The notes under the pieces were generated by a model. The model did no database searches. It had not been told where the DNA came from and was given only the letters and a program-made list of their open reading frames with translations. Both the position numbers and the translations under genes were made by a program. 60,801 bases of DNA from Endozoicomonas acroporae. Its GTDB lineage: Bacteria; Pseudomonadota; Gammaproteobacteria; Pseudomonadales; Endozoicomonadaceae. This document shows positions 1 to 8,821 of this stretch, one piece after another. The first letter of the stretch is position 1; each line of letters opens with the position of its first letter. The DNA is taken from NCBI RefSeq assembly GCF_002864045.1, contig NZ_PJPV01000171.1:1-60801 (forward strand), written 5' to 3'.

Positions 1-75
1 TTATTAAGAAGATTCGTTTATTGTCCGTGAATAAACAGACTTGAACGGATGCCAGTAGGCCGGTCTGATCATTTT

Positions 76-556
76 TTAATCAAACTGTCCGGGTGGCCTG
101 AATTGACAGGTGTTTGTAAACGACTCCAGAGCGTTGATATCACTGTTAGCAGAGGGTTTTGTATAGGAAAGAATAAGTAGCTGGCCATATGGAATCACAT
201 ATTTCTGGCTACTTGGGCAGGTGCTATGCGAGGCACAACGGAGGGAGCATAGCCGTAGCTATGTGACCGGAGTTGTAACGAAGCAGAGCACCTGAACAAG
301 GAGTCAGAAATATGTGATTTCATATGGTTAGCTACTTACAATATTGCTGTTCGCCGTAAATCACAGGGCTGTTATTAATGATCTCTTCTGTCTGAATCGT
401 GATTTCCTGGTCTTCCAGCCCAATCACGTCAGTGCAGCGTTCACTGTTTCCGGAAAGTGAGCTGCATTCCAAAGTAGCAAAAGAGAGAGGGGCCCATAGA
501 GTGAAAACGATAGGGGGAAAGCACTTTAGAACGATCGAGAAAATATTATACAACAT
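76..556 (-). pseudogene. Pilin-like small secreted protein split by a palindromic element
   Basis: Seen: an open frame starts at 556 with a hydrophobic signal-like leader and runs to a TAG at 332-334. That stop lies inside the palindromic element at 176-336. Removing the element and one TA copy continues the frame without a stop for 32 more codons to a TAA at 76-78, giving about 105 residues. The restored tail has Cys residues in YCILSY and NTCQF. The segment IGLEDQEI followed by QYC resembles the IQ-x-GLE and CVY pattern of the pilin and tip proteins upstream, so I infer a third pilin-domain subunit of this fimbrial locus. It is last in the minus-strand order pilin, usher, tip, this gene. 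The present 74-codon product ends just after its second Cys-rich motif and is probably non-functional. Homology to the pilin family is based only on short motifs. Confidence 0.55.
176..336. mobile_element. 161-bp palindromic MITE-like element, family A
   Basis: The ends are inverted repeats, AGTAGCTGGCCATATGG on the left and the complement of AGTAGCTAACCATATGG on the right. The similarity runs inward through CACATATTTCTG and much of the interior, so the whole element folds back on itself. It is flanked by TA at 174-175 and 337-338. It has no coding capacity. A TA duplication and no transposase fit a miniature element mobilised by an IS630/Tc1-type transposase, which is an inference. A second copy begins at 60733, and a lone terminus lies at 49166-49186. 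Confidence 0.75.
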
Positions 557-775
557 AACTGATTACTGTCAGTGCCATCACTTCGCTCACACTGAGATAA
601 AAGATGGCCAGACCCTGTTTTATTATTCTAACGTCTGACTGATGTTACAGACTCTATAGAGTTGGAAACCAGCCTTATCAGATCAGGCTTATATACCTAG
701 TGTGACGGATTTTTCACCCAAAATCCATCCGGTCAAACAGCGTCGTATAACAAAGTGGAGATTGATGATGGCTGG

Positions 776-1810
776 TTAGTCCGGAGTCACTGTAAATGTC
801 ATCGTATCGATGTAAGTGCCTGCTGGCTTATTAATATCTGGCACTATCACCTCTACGATCATGTTTGTTGATGAACATTGATAGTCATCGGTGGCTGAAA
901 ACCCCTCTTGGTTACTATTTTTATCGTAAGACTTACTGGTTGCTTTGGAGTCTGTAACTGTAAGTTCATAGTTGATGTAATTGTTATCTCCATTTTTCAG
1001 AGCGAATTTTTGTTCAGGCCGACTGGTTCCAGTCAGGCTGGATGCTTCCAGTGAAAATGTATTAGAACCCATGGCATAAACACAGAACCGGTGGCTACCT
1101 TTGGCAGAGTTTCCACTGGGAATAAGGGGAATATTGCCCAGTTGTGATATTTGAATAACAGGCAATATCTTAAGTGTGACCTCAAATTCCATCCAGGCGG
1201 GACCAAGGCTTTTACCGTCCATAGTGGATTCAGAACTAAACCGGAAAAGGCTGCGATAGTTTCCTGTCATTCCAGTTTTCAGGATGTCTTCCTGGCGAAC
1301 AGTCGCAGTAATAATCAGCTCATTATTTCTGCACAGGCTAAACCCATTATTGCCAGTCAGGGTGATCGACTGCCCTGGTTTAAATTCAGTTTTATCCTGG
1401 GGGGCTTTACCCGCAACAGATTCGATTTCAAGGGTTACAGGTACAGAGTGGCCGCCATTTTTCAAGATATATTTGCTATCAGATGCGGGGCCATAAATAC
1501 TGACTTGCGGATCAAACATTGTACGAGGTCTGCCTTCTAAATAGGCAATGGTACAAAACTGCCTTTTACCGCTGGTTTCGGTATTTCCGGGAACAGACTT
1601 CTGGCCATTCCAGTCAGGCAAAGGCAGCATATCGGGCAGGCGCTTCACTTTAACCCAGTAGTTACCGTCCTGATCACAGTTGTTGCCAACACAGTCTCTA
1701 TCACCATAGGCCGTTGTTACTTGAAAAGCGGTAATGCAGAAAAGAAAGAACAGGCAAGTTGAGAGAGGTTTTGCCTTTTTTTTATAGGTTTGTGTGACCA
1801 CAGCGCTCAC
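776..1810 (-). CDS. CS1-type (alpha) fimbrial tip adhesin/minor pilin
   Basis: Predicted surface protein at the tip of a CS1/CFA-I-type fimbria, of the kind that contacts a receptor and starts pilus assembly. Seen: 344 residues from a GTG start with AGGA six bases upstream; a basic N-terminus and hydrophobic stretch (about residues 17-35) typical of a Sec signal; several Cys residues. The C-terminal third carries IQISQLGNIPL then RFCVYAMGSNTF, the same pattern as the pilin at 4813-5388 (IQVYGLEDLTL, VCVYTNAANY). This suggests a pilin-fold C-terminal domain behind an N-terminal adhesin domain, as in CooD/CfaE-type tips. It begins 93 bp after the usher on the same strand, so co-transcription is likely. 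A paralogue is at 59365-60420. The ligand cannot be inferred. Confidence 0.7.
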   Translation of the reverse strand: MSAVVTQTYKKKAKPLSTCLFFLFCITAFQVTTAYGDRDCVGNNCDQDGNYWVKVKRLPDMLPLPDWNGQKSVPGNTETSGKRQFCTIAYLEGRPRTMFDPQVSIYGPASDSKYILKNGGHSVPVTLEIESVAGKAPQDKTEFKPGQSITLTGNNGFSLCRNNELIITATVRQEDILKTGMTGNYRSLFRFSSESTMDGKSLGPAWMEFEVTLKILPVIQISQLGNIPLIPSGNSAKGSHRFCVYAMGSNTFSLEASSLTGTSRPEQKFALKNGDNNYINYELTVTDSKATSKSYDKNSNQEGFSATDDYQCSSTNMIVEVIVPDINKPAGTYIDTMTFTVTPD

Positions 1811-1903
1811 AGTATGTCCTGATAAATAGGGATTGGTTGGTTATGTTTCCAGGTTTTGACAACCTGTAGCGTTCTGCAGGCTGACTAACGGGTAGAAATG
1901 ACA

Positions 1904-4429
1904 TTATTCGTCAATAGCATTTCGCCCGGTAATCGCCAGCTGGCCTTCCAGCAACGGTGCACACTGGGCATCGGCAAGATCGATGGTGCCCATCTGCAAT
2001 ACATAACCGGCATCCAGTGGTTTAACCGGTAGCTGACAGAGCCAGCCATTGTTCAGTTCTACCTGCAGGTTACCGACATCGGAACGGGTTTCCAATTGGA
2101 ACATACCGATATCGTCTGTGCTGCCAGGGTAGAGGCCACCGTTAATACGGGCGCCTTCCAGTGGTAGACCGTTCAACAGTAGTCGTCCAAACAGCAGCTG
2201 CAGGGGAATCGCTTCGTAATCCAGAGTCACCACATTGCCGGGGTAGAGGGTGACGGTCTTTTCCCGCTCATCAAAGCTGTACAGGGTTTCACCGGCCGGG
2301 CTCAGGCTGACCCGGTATTGCTCGTAGGGTGACAGGGCAATAATGGATGGGGAGCCGGCAATGGCATAACCACGACGCTGGCCGTTTACCTTGACGTCAA
2401 ATACATCACCGGGGCGGCCATCCAGATTCACCACCAGGGCGCTCTCGGCACGCTCTTCACCACCCAGGGCAAAGACTTCACCATCCGTCAGAAAGCTGGT
2501 GCTCATACTGCCGCCCCAGGAGGTGATACTGCTGTCACTGCTCCGGGTATGGCTGGCACTGAAGCTGGCCCGGCCATAATGGTTGGCGTACTGCACGCTG
2601 CCATCCATACGTTCATCACCGGTGCCGCCTTCAACGCCGGCATTGAACCGCAGATCACCATCCAGCAGATCGCCATCATCCCAGGAGGTAGAAATCCGCA
2701 GTCGTTCAGAACGGTCAGTTACCCCATCGCGCTTGCTGATCTCAGCCCGTGGCGTGGCCCGAAAGTCCCAGTGGTCATCACGATAACGGAAACTGAAACT
2801 GACCAGGCCAATCCTGGTATCGCTGGATTTGCCCAGGCTCAGGGTCATATCGCCATCGTAATCAAAGGTGCGGAACAGGGTACGGCGATAGTCCAGGCTG
2901 TGAGTACGGGTCGGGTCCAGCGGGTCATTATTGTCGTCAAAGCCTTGGTTCAGGCTGTAACGGTAGCCCAGGCTGCCATCGAATAGGGGCATGGAAGCGG
3001 AAAGCGAGTGCTGCTCAAAGGCGTTGCCAAACAGGCCGGGGATGTCATTGCCATCATCATCAACATCATCGGTCAGTGACTTATTGTGCCATAAACGACG
3101 ATAGTTGCCTGAAAGGGATAAGTCTCCCAGACTCAGACGACTGTTGACGGTAAAACCCTTGCTGCCATTATCCGCCAGCATCAGCGATGGTGAGATCTCA
3201 TAACGGTAGCCAAAGTGGTAAAGCCCGAACTCCATCAGGGCATCGTCATTATTGATGGCCACCGCACCTGTGGCGGCCAGAGTATCAAGCACCCGGCGAC
3301 TGGCTCCGGCGCGGGTCAGCCATTGTTCCGTCAGCTCTGGCAGGGCTTTCTCCGCTTGACGGTTCACCACCCGGCCGGTTTCCATAAAGAACAGCCATTC
3401 GCCGTTGGGTGGAATCTGGCTCTGCTTGGCAAAGAAGCGGGTTTCCGTGGTGATCCGATTGCCGCTCTCATCGAGAATACGAATTTCAATATCGTAAGCG
3501 CCACTGGGAAAGCTGCTGGTATCCAGCTGCTGGGAACCTGCCTCGAAGAACTCACTGTCGATCAGTCGGTCATCCTTGCGCACTTCCACCCGGCCACGGG
3601 TGGGCAGGAACACTGCCACCGGCATACCACCGGAGAAGTCCAGGTCTTCCCGGGTATTGTTGGAACTGTTAATGCGCAGGCCGACCATCGGCTGGTCAGA
3701 GGTCAGGTTGAAGCCAAAACCGCTGGTGGATAACAGGCCAGCGTTGTATTCAACCCCTTCAAAGTCCCGCTGGCCGTACAGCTGATTGACAGAGAAGTGG
3801 CTGGTATCGGAATAGTCCCAGCTCCAGTAGAGGCTGTTCTCTTCCCAGGCGGCCATGGTCAGGCCGTTGAGTGTATAGCTGTTATCGCTGCCCTCGGCTG
3901 TGGAGCCGGAAACCGCCGCAGAAAAGTTCTGCATCAGGGCAAAGCCCGCATCGGAAGGGGGCAGGTATTTGCGCACATCGGCGGCGCGGGTCAGCATAAA
4001 ACGACGATTGATGAATATATCCACACGGAAGCGGGATTCGTCAAAGATTACCCCGGCCACCGGCGTTTCCAGGATACCGCAGTTTTGTGATGAATCATTC
4101 AGGCACACCCGATCACTATGGCTGTTCAGTTCGCCGGTCAGGGTGCTGACAATAAGGGTAGGGTCATTCAGATTACCAATCTGGCGCACCAGCTCGGCGG
4201 GGTTGGGCAGTTCAATAATGCCGGGGCTGAACGAGGCCAGCTGGGAGCCGATATAGCGGTTGCCGAAATAGATATCCACCAGGGATTGCTGGGTGCTGCT
4301 GAGATCTTCAAACCCGGCGGGCGGGTTGTTGGCGGCGAGAAAAATAGGGCCGTTGGCAAATGCCATGTGACTGACAGCGTACATGGAGAATGCATAAAGC
4401 AAGTTAACGATGCACTTCCAACGACGCAT
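1904..4429 (-). CDS. CS1-type outer membrane fimbrial usher (TcfC/CooC-like)
   Basis: Outer membrane pore that assembles and secretes fimbrial subunits. Seen: 841 residues with a signal peptide (first about 26 residues), an N-terminal periplasmic region, an E-set-like stretch around residues 261-340 (DLDFSGGMPV, RGRVEVRKDDRLIDS), a long region of alternating beta-barrel-like strands, and a C-terminal plug/CTD-like part with two late Cys. Length fits alpha-type ushers. The closest relative in the window is the truncated usher at 57149-59362, which matches from about residue 261 to the end. It sits between pilin and tip genes, the usual order in CS1 operons. No periplasmic chaperone gene was found next to it, although such systems normally need one; it could lie outside the window. 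Confidence 0.85.
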   Translation of the reverse strand: MRRWKCIVNLLYAFSMYAVSHMAFANGPIFLAANNPPAGFEDLSSTQQSLVDIYFGNRYIGSQLASFSPGIIELPNPAELVRQIGNLNDPTLIVSTLTGELNSHSDRVCLNDSSQNCGILETPVAGVIFDESRFRVDIFINRRFMLTRAADVRKYLPPSDAGFALMQNFSAAVSGSTAEGSDNSYTLNGLTMAAWEENSLYWSWDYSDTSHFSVNQLYGQRDFEGVEYNAGLLSTSGFGFNLTSDQPMVGLRINSSNNTREDLDFSGGMPVAVFLPTRGRVEVRKDDRLIDSEFFEAGSQQLDTSSFPSGAYDIEIRILDESGNRITTETRFFAKQSQIPPNGEWLFFMETGRVVNRQAEKALPELTEQWLTRAGASRRVLDTLAATGAVAINNDDALMEFGLYHFGYRYEISPSLMLADNGSKGFTVNSRLSLGDLSLSGNYRRLWHNKSLTDDVDDDGNDIPGLFGNAFEQHSLSASMPLFDGSLGYRYSLNQGFDDNNDPLDPTRTHSLDYRRTLFRTFDYDGDMTLSLGKSSDTRIGLVSFSFRYRDDHWDFRATPRAEISKRDGVTDRSERLRISTSWDDGDLLDGDLRFNAGVEGGTGDERMDGSVQYANHYGRASFSASHTRSSDSSITSWGGSMSTSFLTDGEVFALGGEERAESALVVNLDGRPGDVFDVKVNGQRRGYAIAGSPSIIALSPYEQYRVSLSPAGETLYSFDEREKTVTLYPGNVVTLDYEAIPLQLLFGRLLLNGLPLEGARINGGLYPGSTDDIGMFQLETRSDVGNLQVELNNGWLCQLPVKPLDAGYVLQMGTIDLADAQCAPLLEGQLAITGRNAIDE

Positions 4430-4812
4430 AATGATTGAAGCTATCTCCGGTTGATTGTTTTATTGACAACGCTTATTGACTCTTGTGGGTTGTTGTGGCT
4501 GTTTTTGAACCACAAAGGCACAAAGGCACAAAGTTTTTTTCCTCAAGGTTTGAGGAGGTTTTTGTTCCCATATTTTTTATGGGGATATTTTGTTTAGAGG
4601 TCGGCAACCTGGGAGTGGTTGCCGACATTGGGTTTATCTTGCTTCAGGGGCTTTCATCGGCAGCTTGGCTGGATGCACGATGAAAGACCTGACCCCGGTT
4701 TTTTGACCCCGGTTTTTGACCCCGGTTTTTGCGATGAAAGACCTGATCCCGGTTTTTCTTCGGTTATCGTAACCCCGGTTGTCGTTCGGACTCCGGTTTT
4801 GCGGTCTTGTGC
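4430..4812. repeat. Pilin-usher spacer with short tandem and dispersed repeats
   Basis: This 383-bp gap holds no gene. At 4509-4531 there is one arm of the ACCACAAAGGCACAAAG family found as full palindromes elsewhere in the window. At 4679-4757 a GACCCCGGTTTTT unit is repeated several times, with ATGAAAGACCTGA occurring twice (also once near 56599). Similar GTCAGGTCTTTC motifs are often associated with REP/RAYT-type repeats; that link is from memory and unproven here. The repeats separate the pilin from the usher and could lower expression of the downstream genes. Confidence 0.5.
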
Positions 4813-5388
4813 TTATATAGGAGCAACTGTTACGGTAACAGTGTCTTCAAAAGTACCTTCTGTATTGTTGGGAGTTCCATCTAAAGCAACGGCTAACTGG
4901 TTAACACATGTACCAGAGGAAACTTTTGGATCTGTCGTCTTTGGCAATGAACCAGTGGTTGTTCCATTGTTATTTGAACCAGCTCCCCACTTGAAGATAT
5001 CTGAGCTATCAGAAGCTTTTTGTAGAGCAACACTATATAAAATTGGGTTTCCACCTCCATCATTACCCAATGTCAAATTATTTGTACCCGTACCATTACT
5101 TGACTCGATAGTCATGTTGTAATTGGCTGCATTGGTATATACACAAACAGGTGTAGTGGTTTTCTGGTTTGGGTCTGGATTTTCAGTTCCTGACACCTGA
5201 TTTGCGATCAATGTAAGATCTTCTAATCCGTAAACTTGTATTTCTGTAGCATTAAACAGAGTAATTTTGAATGAACCTTCAGATGATGTTGCACTCAGCT
5301 CACCATCTGTAGCAGCAACTGCTGTGACAGCCCCAAACACCCCCCCAGAAACCGCCGCAACCAACGCCAATGCTTTTATCGTTTTCAT
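4813..5388 (-). CDS. CS1-type major fimbrial pilin
   Basis: Predicted main structural subunit of the fimbria. Seen: 191 residues with a clear Sec signal (MKTIKALALVAAVSGG to about AVAA), a Thr/Asn/Ser/Gly-rich mature part, and the domain pattern IQVYGLEDLTL then VCVYTNAANYNMTIES that recurs in both tip proteins of the window. It ends in TVTVAPI. The ATG at 5388 is preferred over the GTG four codons upstream, because GGGGG lies five bases before the ATG and overlaps the GTG. It is first in the fimbrial locus. The surrounding intergenic DNA is AT-rich, unlike the coding region. Pilins of this group are normally made in excess over usher and tip, and the repeat-filled spacer downstream fits that. 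Confidence 0.7.
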   Translation of the reverse strand: MKTIKALALVAAVSGGVFGAVTAVAATDGELSATSSEGSFKITLFNATEIQVYGLEDLTLIANQVSGTENPDPNQKTTTPVCVYTNAANYNMTIESSNGTGTNNLTLGNDGGGNPILYSVALQKASDSSDIFKWGAGSNNNGTTTGSLPKTTDPKVSSGTCVNQLAVALDGTPNNTEGTFEDTVTVTVAPI

Positions 5389-5905
5389 TTTTACCCCCAC
5401 GCAGTGCTTAACTGCCCTTCACCTGTGATTACATTATAATCAATTGTCGTTTAGTTGATGAATAGAGAAAAGGGAAGTATCAAGAGTGAACAGCCACCAG
5501 AGACATATGCCTAAAGTTAAGCCTAACCAATCACAATCAATAATTCACACCTTCCAAAATCCAATCACAAATACTTCCGGACAAACACCAATAATGCTTA
5601 ACCTCCAACCAAAGTCTTCTACTCAAAGAGCCTGATTTCTGTTGCAAACACTTGGCCACTCATTATATTGAACCCTGATTGTTAAATATTACGGACAAAT
5701 ACACAAGACTTTTGAGACCTGTATCACAATAAATTTTGCAATTTCTCTGTTTTTACCAGTGGCGCGATTGCAGCAAAAGGCAGAGGAAACTTGCCTCGGA
5801 GGCACGGAGACAAGGAGGTTGCAAAGTTTTTTCTTTACCGGATATTATCACAAATCTGGAAGTTACTTCAGAACTATTCCTTAATATCTGCCATAAATGG
5901 CACTC
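5389..5905. other. AT-rich intergenic region upstream of the pilin
   Basis: 517 bp without a supported gene. It must contain the promoter of the fimbrial locus, but no convincing -35/-10 pair stands out. Around 5780-5825 there is a degenerate arm of the CGGAGGCACGGAGACAAGG type, related to the palindrome at 27965-28043. Confidence 0.4.
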
Positions 5906-6298
5906 TTACTCCCCGGCGTTCACCAATCTGACCTGATAACGGGGGAAGACAGCGTCAATCGAGATCAGTTCCAGGCCTTCTGCCTGAGCCTGGGCAACCA
6001 GCAGGCGGTCAAACGGGTCTTTGTGAATCATGGGCAGCAAGCCGGACAGCTCAGCATGGTAAGGGGTGATAGAGAGCGGTGAAAAGCCTTCATCTTCAAG
6101 GCAGGATGTCAGTTGGTCAGGGGCATTAAGTTTACCGATTCTTTTTTTTATGGCGATTTCAAGCATGCTGGCCGCACTGATATAAACCACATTTTCAGCA
6201 TTGGCAATTAATGAGCGGGTACGCTGGCCAAGCCTGGGGTTATCATCAAGCCACCAGAGGAAGGCATGGGTATCCAGTAACAGGTGTCTGCTCTTCAT
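5906..6298 (-). CDS. PIN-domain toxin of a type II toxin-antitoxin system (VapC-like)
   Basis: Predicted Mg2+-dependent ribonuclease toxin. Seen: 130 residues beginning with LLLDTHAFLWWL, where the first acidic residue of the PIN active site sits in LLDTHA. The next are Glu in SAASMLEIAIK and Asp in KDPFDRLLVAQA, and a late Asp in ISIDAVF. This is the VapC/PIN subgroup that usually pairs with Phd/YefM-type antitoxins. The start overlaps the end of the antitoxin gene by four bases (ATGA), so the two are translationally coupled. Cellular RNA target unknown. Confidence 0.9.
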   Translation of the reverse strand: MKSRHLLLDTHAFLWWLDDNPRLGQRTRSLIANAENVVYISAASMLEIAIKKRIGKLNAPDQLTSCLEDEGFSPLSITPYHAELSGLLPMIHKDPFDRLLVAQAQAEGLELISIDAVFPRYQVRLVNAGE

Positions 6299-6555
6299 TC
6301 CCCGCCCCCGAACAGGTCAATTACGGACTCATCTGCCTCGTCAAAATCATCGGACAGGTGAATTTTGCCTTTGAGCAGTCCAGGCTTACGGGCTTTTCGC
6401 TCACGGTACGGAATCAGTTCAAGGTAGGGTTTGCCAGCCCGTGAGATCACTACCCGCTCACCACGCCAGGCGAGCTCTCCCAGCTGAGATAAGCGACTTT
6501 TAGCCTCATGCATATTGATGATACGGTCAGGTTCAGAAGCGGGTGACTCAGACAT
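6295..6555 (-). CDS. Phd/YefM-family antitoxin (VapB-like)
   Basis: Predicted DNA-binding antitoxin that neutralises the PIN toxin encoded directly downstream and represses the operon. Seen: 86 residues with INMHEAKSRLSQL and VVISRAGKPYLELIP, the typical Phd/YefM fold signature, followed by an acidic C-terminus (DDFDEADESVIDLF) suited to toxin binding. A palindrome 21 bp upstream of the start may be its operator. The pair lies upstream of the fimbrial locus and downstream-facing to trmL. Confidence 0.9.
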   Translation of the reverse strand: MSESPASEPDRIINMHEAKSRLSQLGELAWRGERVVISRAGKPYLELIPYRERKARKPGLLKGKIHLSDDFDEADESVIDLFGGGE

Positions 6556-6575
6556 AGGTAAATCCTTCAGTTTGA

Positions 6576-6593
6576 TTAGCTAACAATAGCTAA
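6576..6593. promoter_or_regulatory. Probable operator of the vapBC-type module
   Basis: A perfect inverted repeat TTAGCTA-ACAA-TAGCTAA lies just before the antitoxin start on the minus strand. Autoregulation by Phd/VapB antitoxins through such palindromes is known for the family; binding here is inferred. Confidence 0.5.
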
Positions 6594-6771
6594 CCTTTGA
6601 GGCACTGACAAACCAGTCTGAATGTCATGTCCTGACATTATGTTATCAACGAATGAACTGTTAATCCCTTCTTAAGCTTTTACGAGCAGCAGGCGAAAAG
6701 CGCCCCCAACCAATACCCCCCACCCCCCAAATACCCTATCATCACCCCTCTACCACTAATCGGATCTGCCC

Positions 6772-7236
6772 ATGCTTGATGTTGTCCTCTACCAGCCGGA
6801 AATCCCCCCCAACACCGGTAATATTATCCGTCTCTGTGCCAATACCGGATTTCGTCTGCATTTGATAGAACCCCTGGGCTTTGAGCTGGATGATCAGCGA
6901 TTGAAACGGGCGGGTCTGGATTACCATGAGTTTGCCGAGCTGAAGATTCACCCGGACTACCCGGGCTTTCTGGAATCCGTCAAACCAGGCCGGGTGCTGG
7001 CTCTGAGCACCAAGGGAACCAGTAATTACAGCTGCTGCACCTTTCGAGAAGGGGATGCCCTGCTGTTTGGCCCGGAAACCCGTGGCCTGCCAGCAGAGAT
7101 TCTGGACTCTTTGCCGAAAGAGCAGGTGCTGAGATTACCCATGCTCCCGGACAGTCGGAGCCTGAACCTGTCCAATACCGTGGCGGTGATGGTTTATGAA
7201 GCCTGGCGGCAGATGGGGTTTGTTGGTGGGCGGTAA
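6772..7236 (+). CDS. trmL: tRNA (cytidine(34)-2'-O)-methyltransferase TrmL
   Basis: SPOUT-family enzyme that uses S-adenosylmethionine to 2'-O-methylate the wobble base of certain leucine tRNAs. Seen: 154 residues, the usual TrmL length, with NTGNIIRLCANTG near the N-terminus, FGPETRGLP in the middle and LPMLPDSRSLNLSNTVAV near the end. The last two form the SAM-binding trefoil knot. It lies convergent to secB, an association common in gammaproteobacteria (secB-yibN-gpmI neighbourhood). The start ATG follows a C-rich leader with no strong ribosome-binding site visible. Confidence 0.95.
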   Translation: MLDVVLYQPEIPPNTGNIIRLCANTGFRLHLIEPLGFELDDQRLKRAGLDYHEFAELKIHPDYPGFLESVKPGRVLALSTKGTSNYSCCTFREGDALLFGPETRGLPAEILDSLPKEQVLRLPMLPDSRSLNLSNTVAVMVYEAWRQMGFVGGR

Positions 7237-7245
7237 GCGTTGTTA

Positions 7246-7364
7246 AACCACAAAGACACCAAGGCACAAAGGAAAAGCTTGTCACTGTTACTTTGTAGCC
7301 TTACTGCCATATTGTACGCAATAAAAAGGCACAAAAGACTTCGTGTCTTTGTGCCTTTGTGGTT
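7246..7364. repeat. Palindromic intergenic repeat, ACCACAAAG family
   Basis: The left arm AACCACAAAGACACC and the right arm, the complement of AACCACAAAGGCACAAAG, face each other across about 80 bp between the convergent trmL and secB genes. The transcript could form a long hairpin and act as a terminator for both genes. Full copies also occur at 46104-46255, and a related CCACGGAG version at 27965-28043. Confidence 0.6.
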
Positions 7365-7390
7365 ACAAGCTTTCAAAGCAAAGCTATTTG

Positions 7391-7897
7391 TTAATTAACC
7401 GCTTCCGGCTGCTGCTTGGCAGACTGCTGTTCGCGGGCCTGCATATACAGCGCGTCGAAGTTGACTGGTGCCAGCATAAGCGGAGGGAAGCTGCCGCGCA
7501 GTACCAGGTTGTCGATGGCTTCGCGGGCATAGGGGAACAGGATGTTCGGGCAGAAGGCACCCAGGGTACGATGCAGTTCTTCTTCATCCAGACCTTTGGC
7601 CAGGAAGACGCCTGCCTGATGTACTTCAGTCACGAAAGCGGTTTCCTTCTTATCTGAAGGGTTTTTGCCGGAACCGTTTTCCACGGTTACCGTCAGGGAC
7701 AGAACCACTTCGTACAGACCTTCTTCAAGAGGGCGGTTGCTGGTGCTCAGGTCCAGTTTGACTTCTGGCTGCCACTGCTTCTGAAAGATCTCAGGGGCCT
7801 TTGGTGATTCAAAGGAGATGTCTTTCGTGTAGATTCGCTGCAACGCAAACTGCGGAGCCTGCTGTTGTTGAGAAGCCTGCTGATGATTTTCAGCCAT
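7391..7897 (-). CDS. secB: Protein-export chaperone SecB
   Basis: Cytoplasmic tetrameric chaperone that keeps precursors unfolded and hands them to SecA. Seen: 168 residues with FALQRIYTKDISFESP, the LGAFCPNILFPYARE motif and FPPLMLAPVNFDALY, all diagnostic of SecB. The ATG at 7897 is preferred to one two codons earlier, because AAGGAA is about seven bases before it and almost touches the earlier ATG. The gene follows yibN on the minus strand with 87 bp between them. In many relatives a glutaredoxin gene (grxC) lies in that gap, and it is absent here. Confidence 0.97.
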   Translation of the reverse strand: MAENHQQASQQQQAPQFALQRIYTKDISFESPKAPEIFQKQWQPEVKLDLSTSNRPLEEGLYEVVLSLTVTVENGSGKNPSDKKETAFVTEVHQAGVFLAKGLDEEELHRTLGAFCPNILFPYAREAIDNLVLRGSFPPLMLAPVNFDALYMQAREQQSAKQQPEAVN

Positions 7898-7984
7898 TGT
7901 CATTTCCTTACTTTTGATGAGCTAATGATAAGCCAAGCGAATATCGCATTTTGGTAATGATCGTGCAGATTGTCCAGCCAGAGC

Positions 7985-8401
7985 CTATTTTCGGACCACT
8001 GGCAGGTTGTCAGAGGCCCAGGTGGACATACCACCCTGTAGTCTGACCACATTGGCAAAGCCCTCGGTTTTCAGGGTTTTGCCAACACTGCCGCTGTGCT
8101 GCCCCATGGCATCTACCACAATAATGGTCTTTTCGCGGTATTTCTCCAGTTCACTGGAACGTTCCCTGATTTTTGTATAAGGAACGTTAATGGCGTTGAC
8201 GATATGACCTTTGGAAAAATCTGCCTTTTCCCGGACGTCGATCACCACGCCCTGGTCCTGGTTGACCATCTGGGTCAGCTGGGCGGTGGAAACGCTCTGC
8301 CCACCCTTGCGCATTTCAGTAAAGGCCAAAGCGCTGGCCAGCGCCACCAGTGCACCAACGTGCAGGGGATGGTTAATGATAAACTCGATGAATTGTTCCA
8401 T
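7985..8401 (-). CDS. yibN: Rhodanese-like membrane protein YibN
   Basis: Single rhodanese-fold protein anchored by an N-terminal membrane helix (about residues 14-27, HVGALVALASALAF). Seen: 138 residues with VIDVREKADFSKGHIVNAINVPY, split here by reading as VIDVRE and GHIVNAINVPY. The active-site loop reads VVDAMGQHSGS, so the position that normally carries the catalytic Cys holds Asp. Classical sulfurtransferase activity is therefore unlikely unless another residue substitutes. Position between gpmI (divergent) and secB is the conserved one for YibN. Confidence 0.85.
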   Translation of the reverse strand: MEQFIEFIINHPLHVGALVALASALAFTEMRKGGQSVSTAQLTQMVNQDQGVVIDVREKADFSKGHIVNAINVPYTKIRERSSELEKYREKTIIVVDAMGQHSGSVGKTLKTEGFANVVRLQGGMSTWASDNLPVVRK

Positions 8402-8821
8402 GCCGACAAGCTGTCAATCTATAAATTGAAAGGTGGCAAGTATACTGATCCCGTCTCAGGAAAGTAAGGGAATGACGACGGAAAAAAGTGCTGGCCGACT
8501 TTTTGTGCGCCTTTTTGTATGTACGGTGCGTTAGTACAAAAAGCTATCGCCAACTAAAATGACCTACAAACGCTGTCGGTGATATTTGTGCGGAAAGTTT
8601 CAGAAAATTGCAGAGACTTCCAGGAGATATCGCCGGTTGACACCCCCTGGTGTGATAGTTTGCGCTGTTCACTCAAGAGCAGGTATTGCACTGGAAACCG
8701 GCGGCAAAGCAGGTAGAATGCCAACCATTCCACTCACCATAAGGTTGGTTCAAGAGATCGCGCTGATAAGTCAGACATTCAGCCTCTTCACCAGCCTTCC
8801 CGTTCGCCAAGGTTAAGACCC
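8402..8821. other. yibN-gpmI divergent intergenic region
   Basis: 420 bp that must hold the divergent promoters of yibN and gpmI. I see no convincing gene, RNA or repeat. The gpmI ribosome-binding site (AAGG, eight bases before ATG) is at its right end. Confidence 0.4.
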
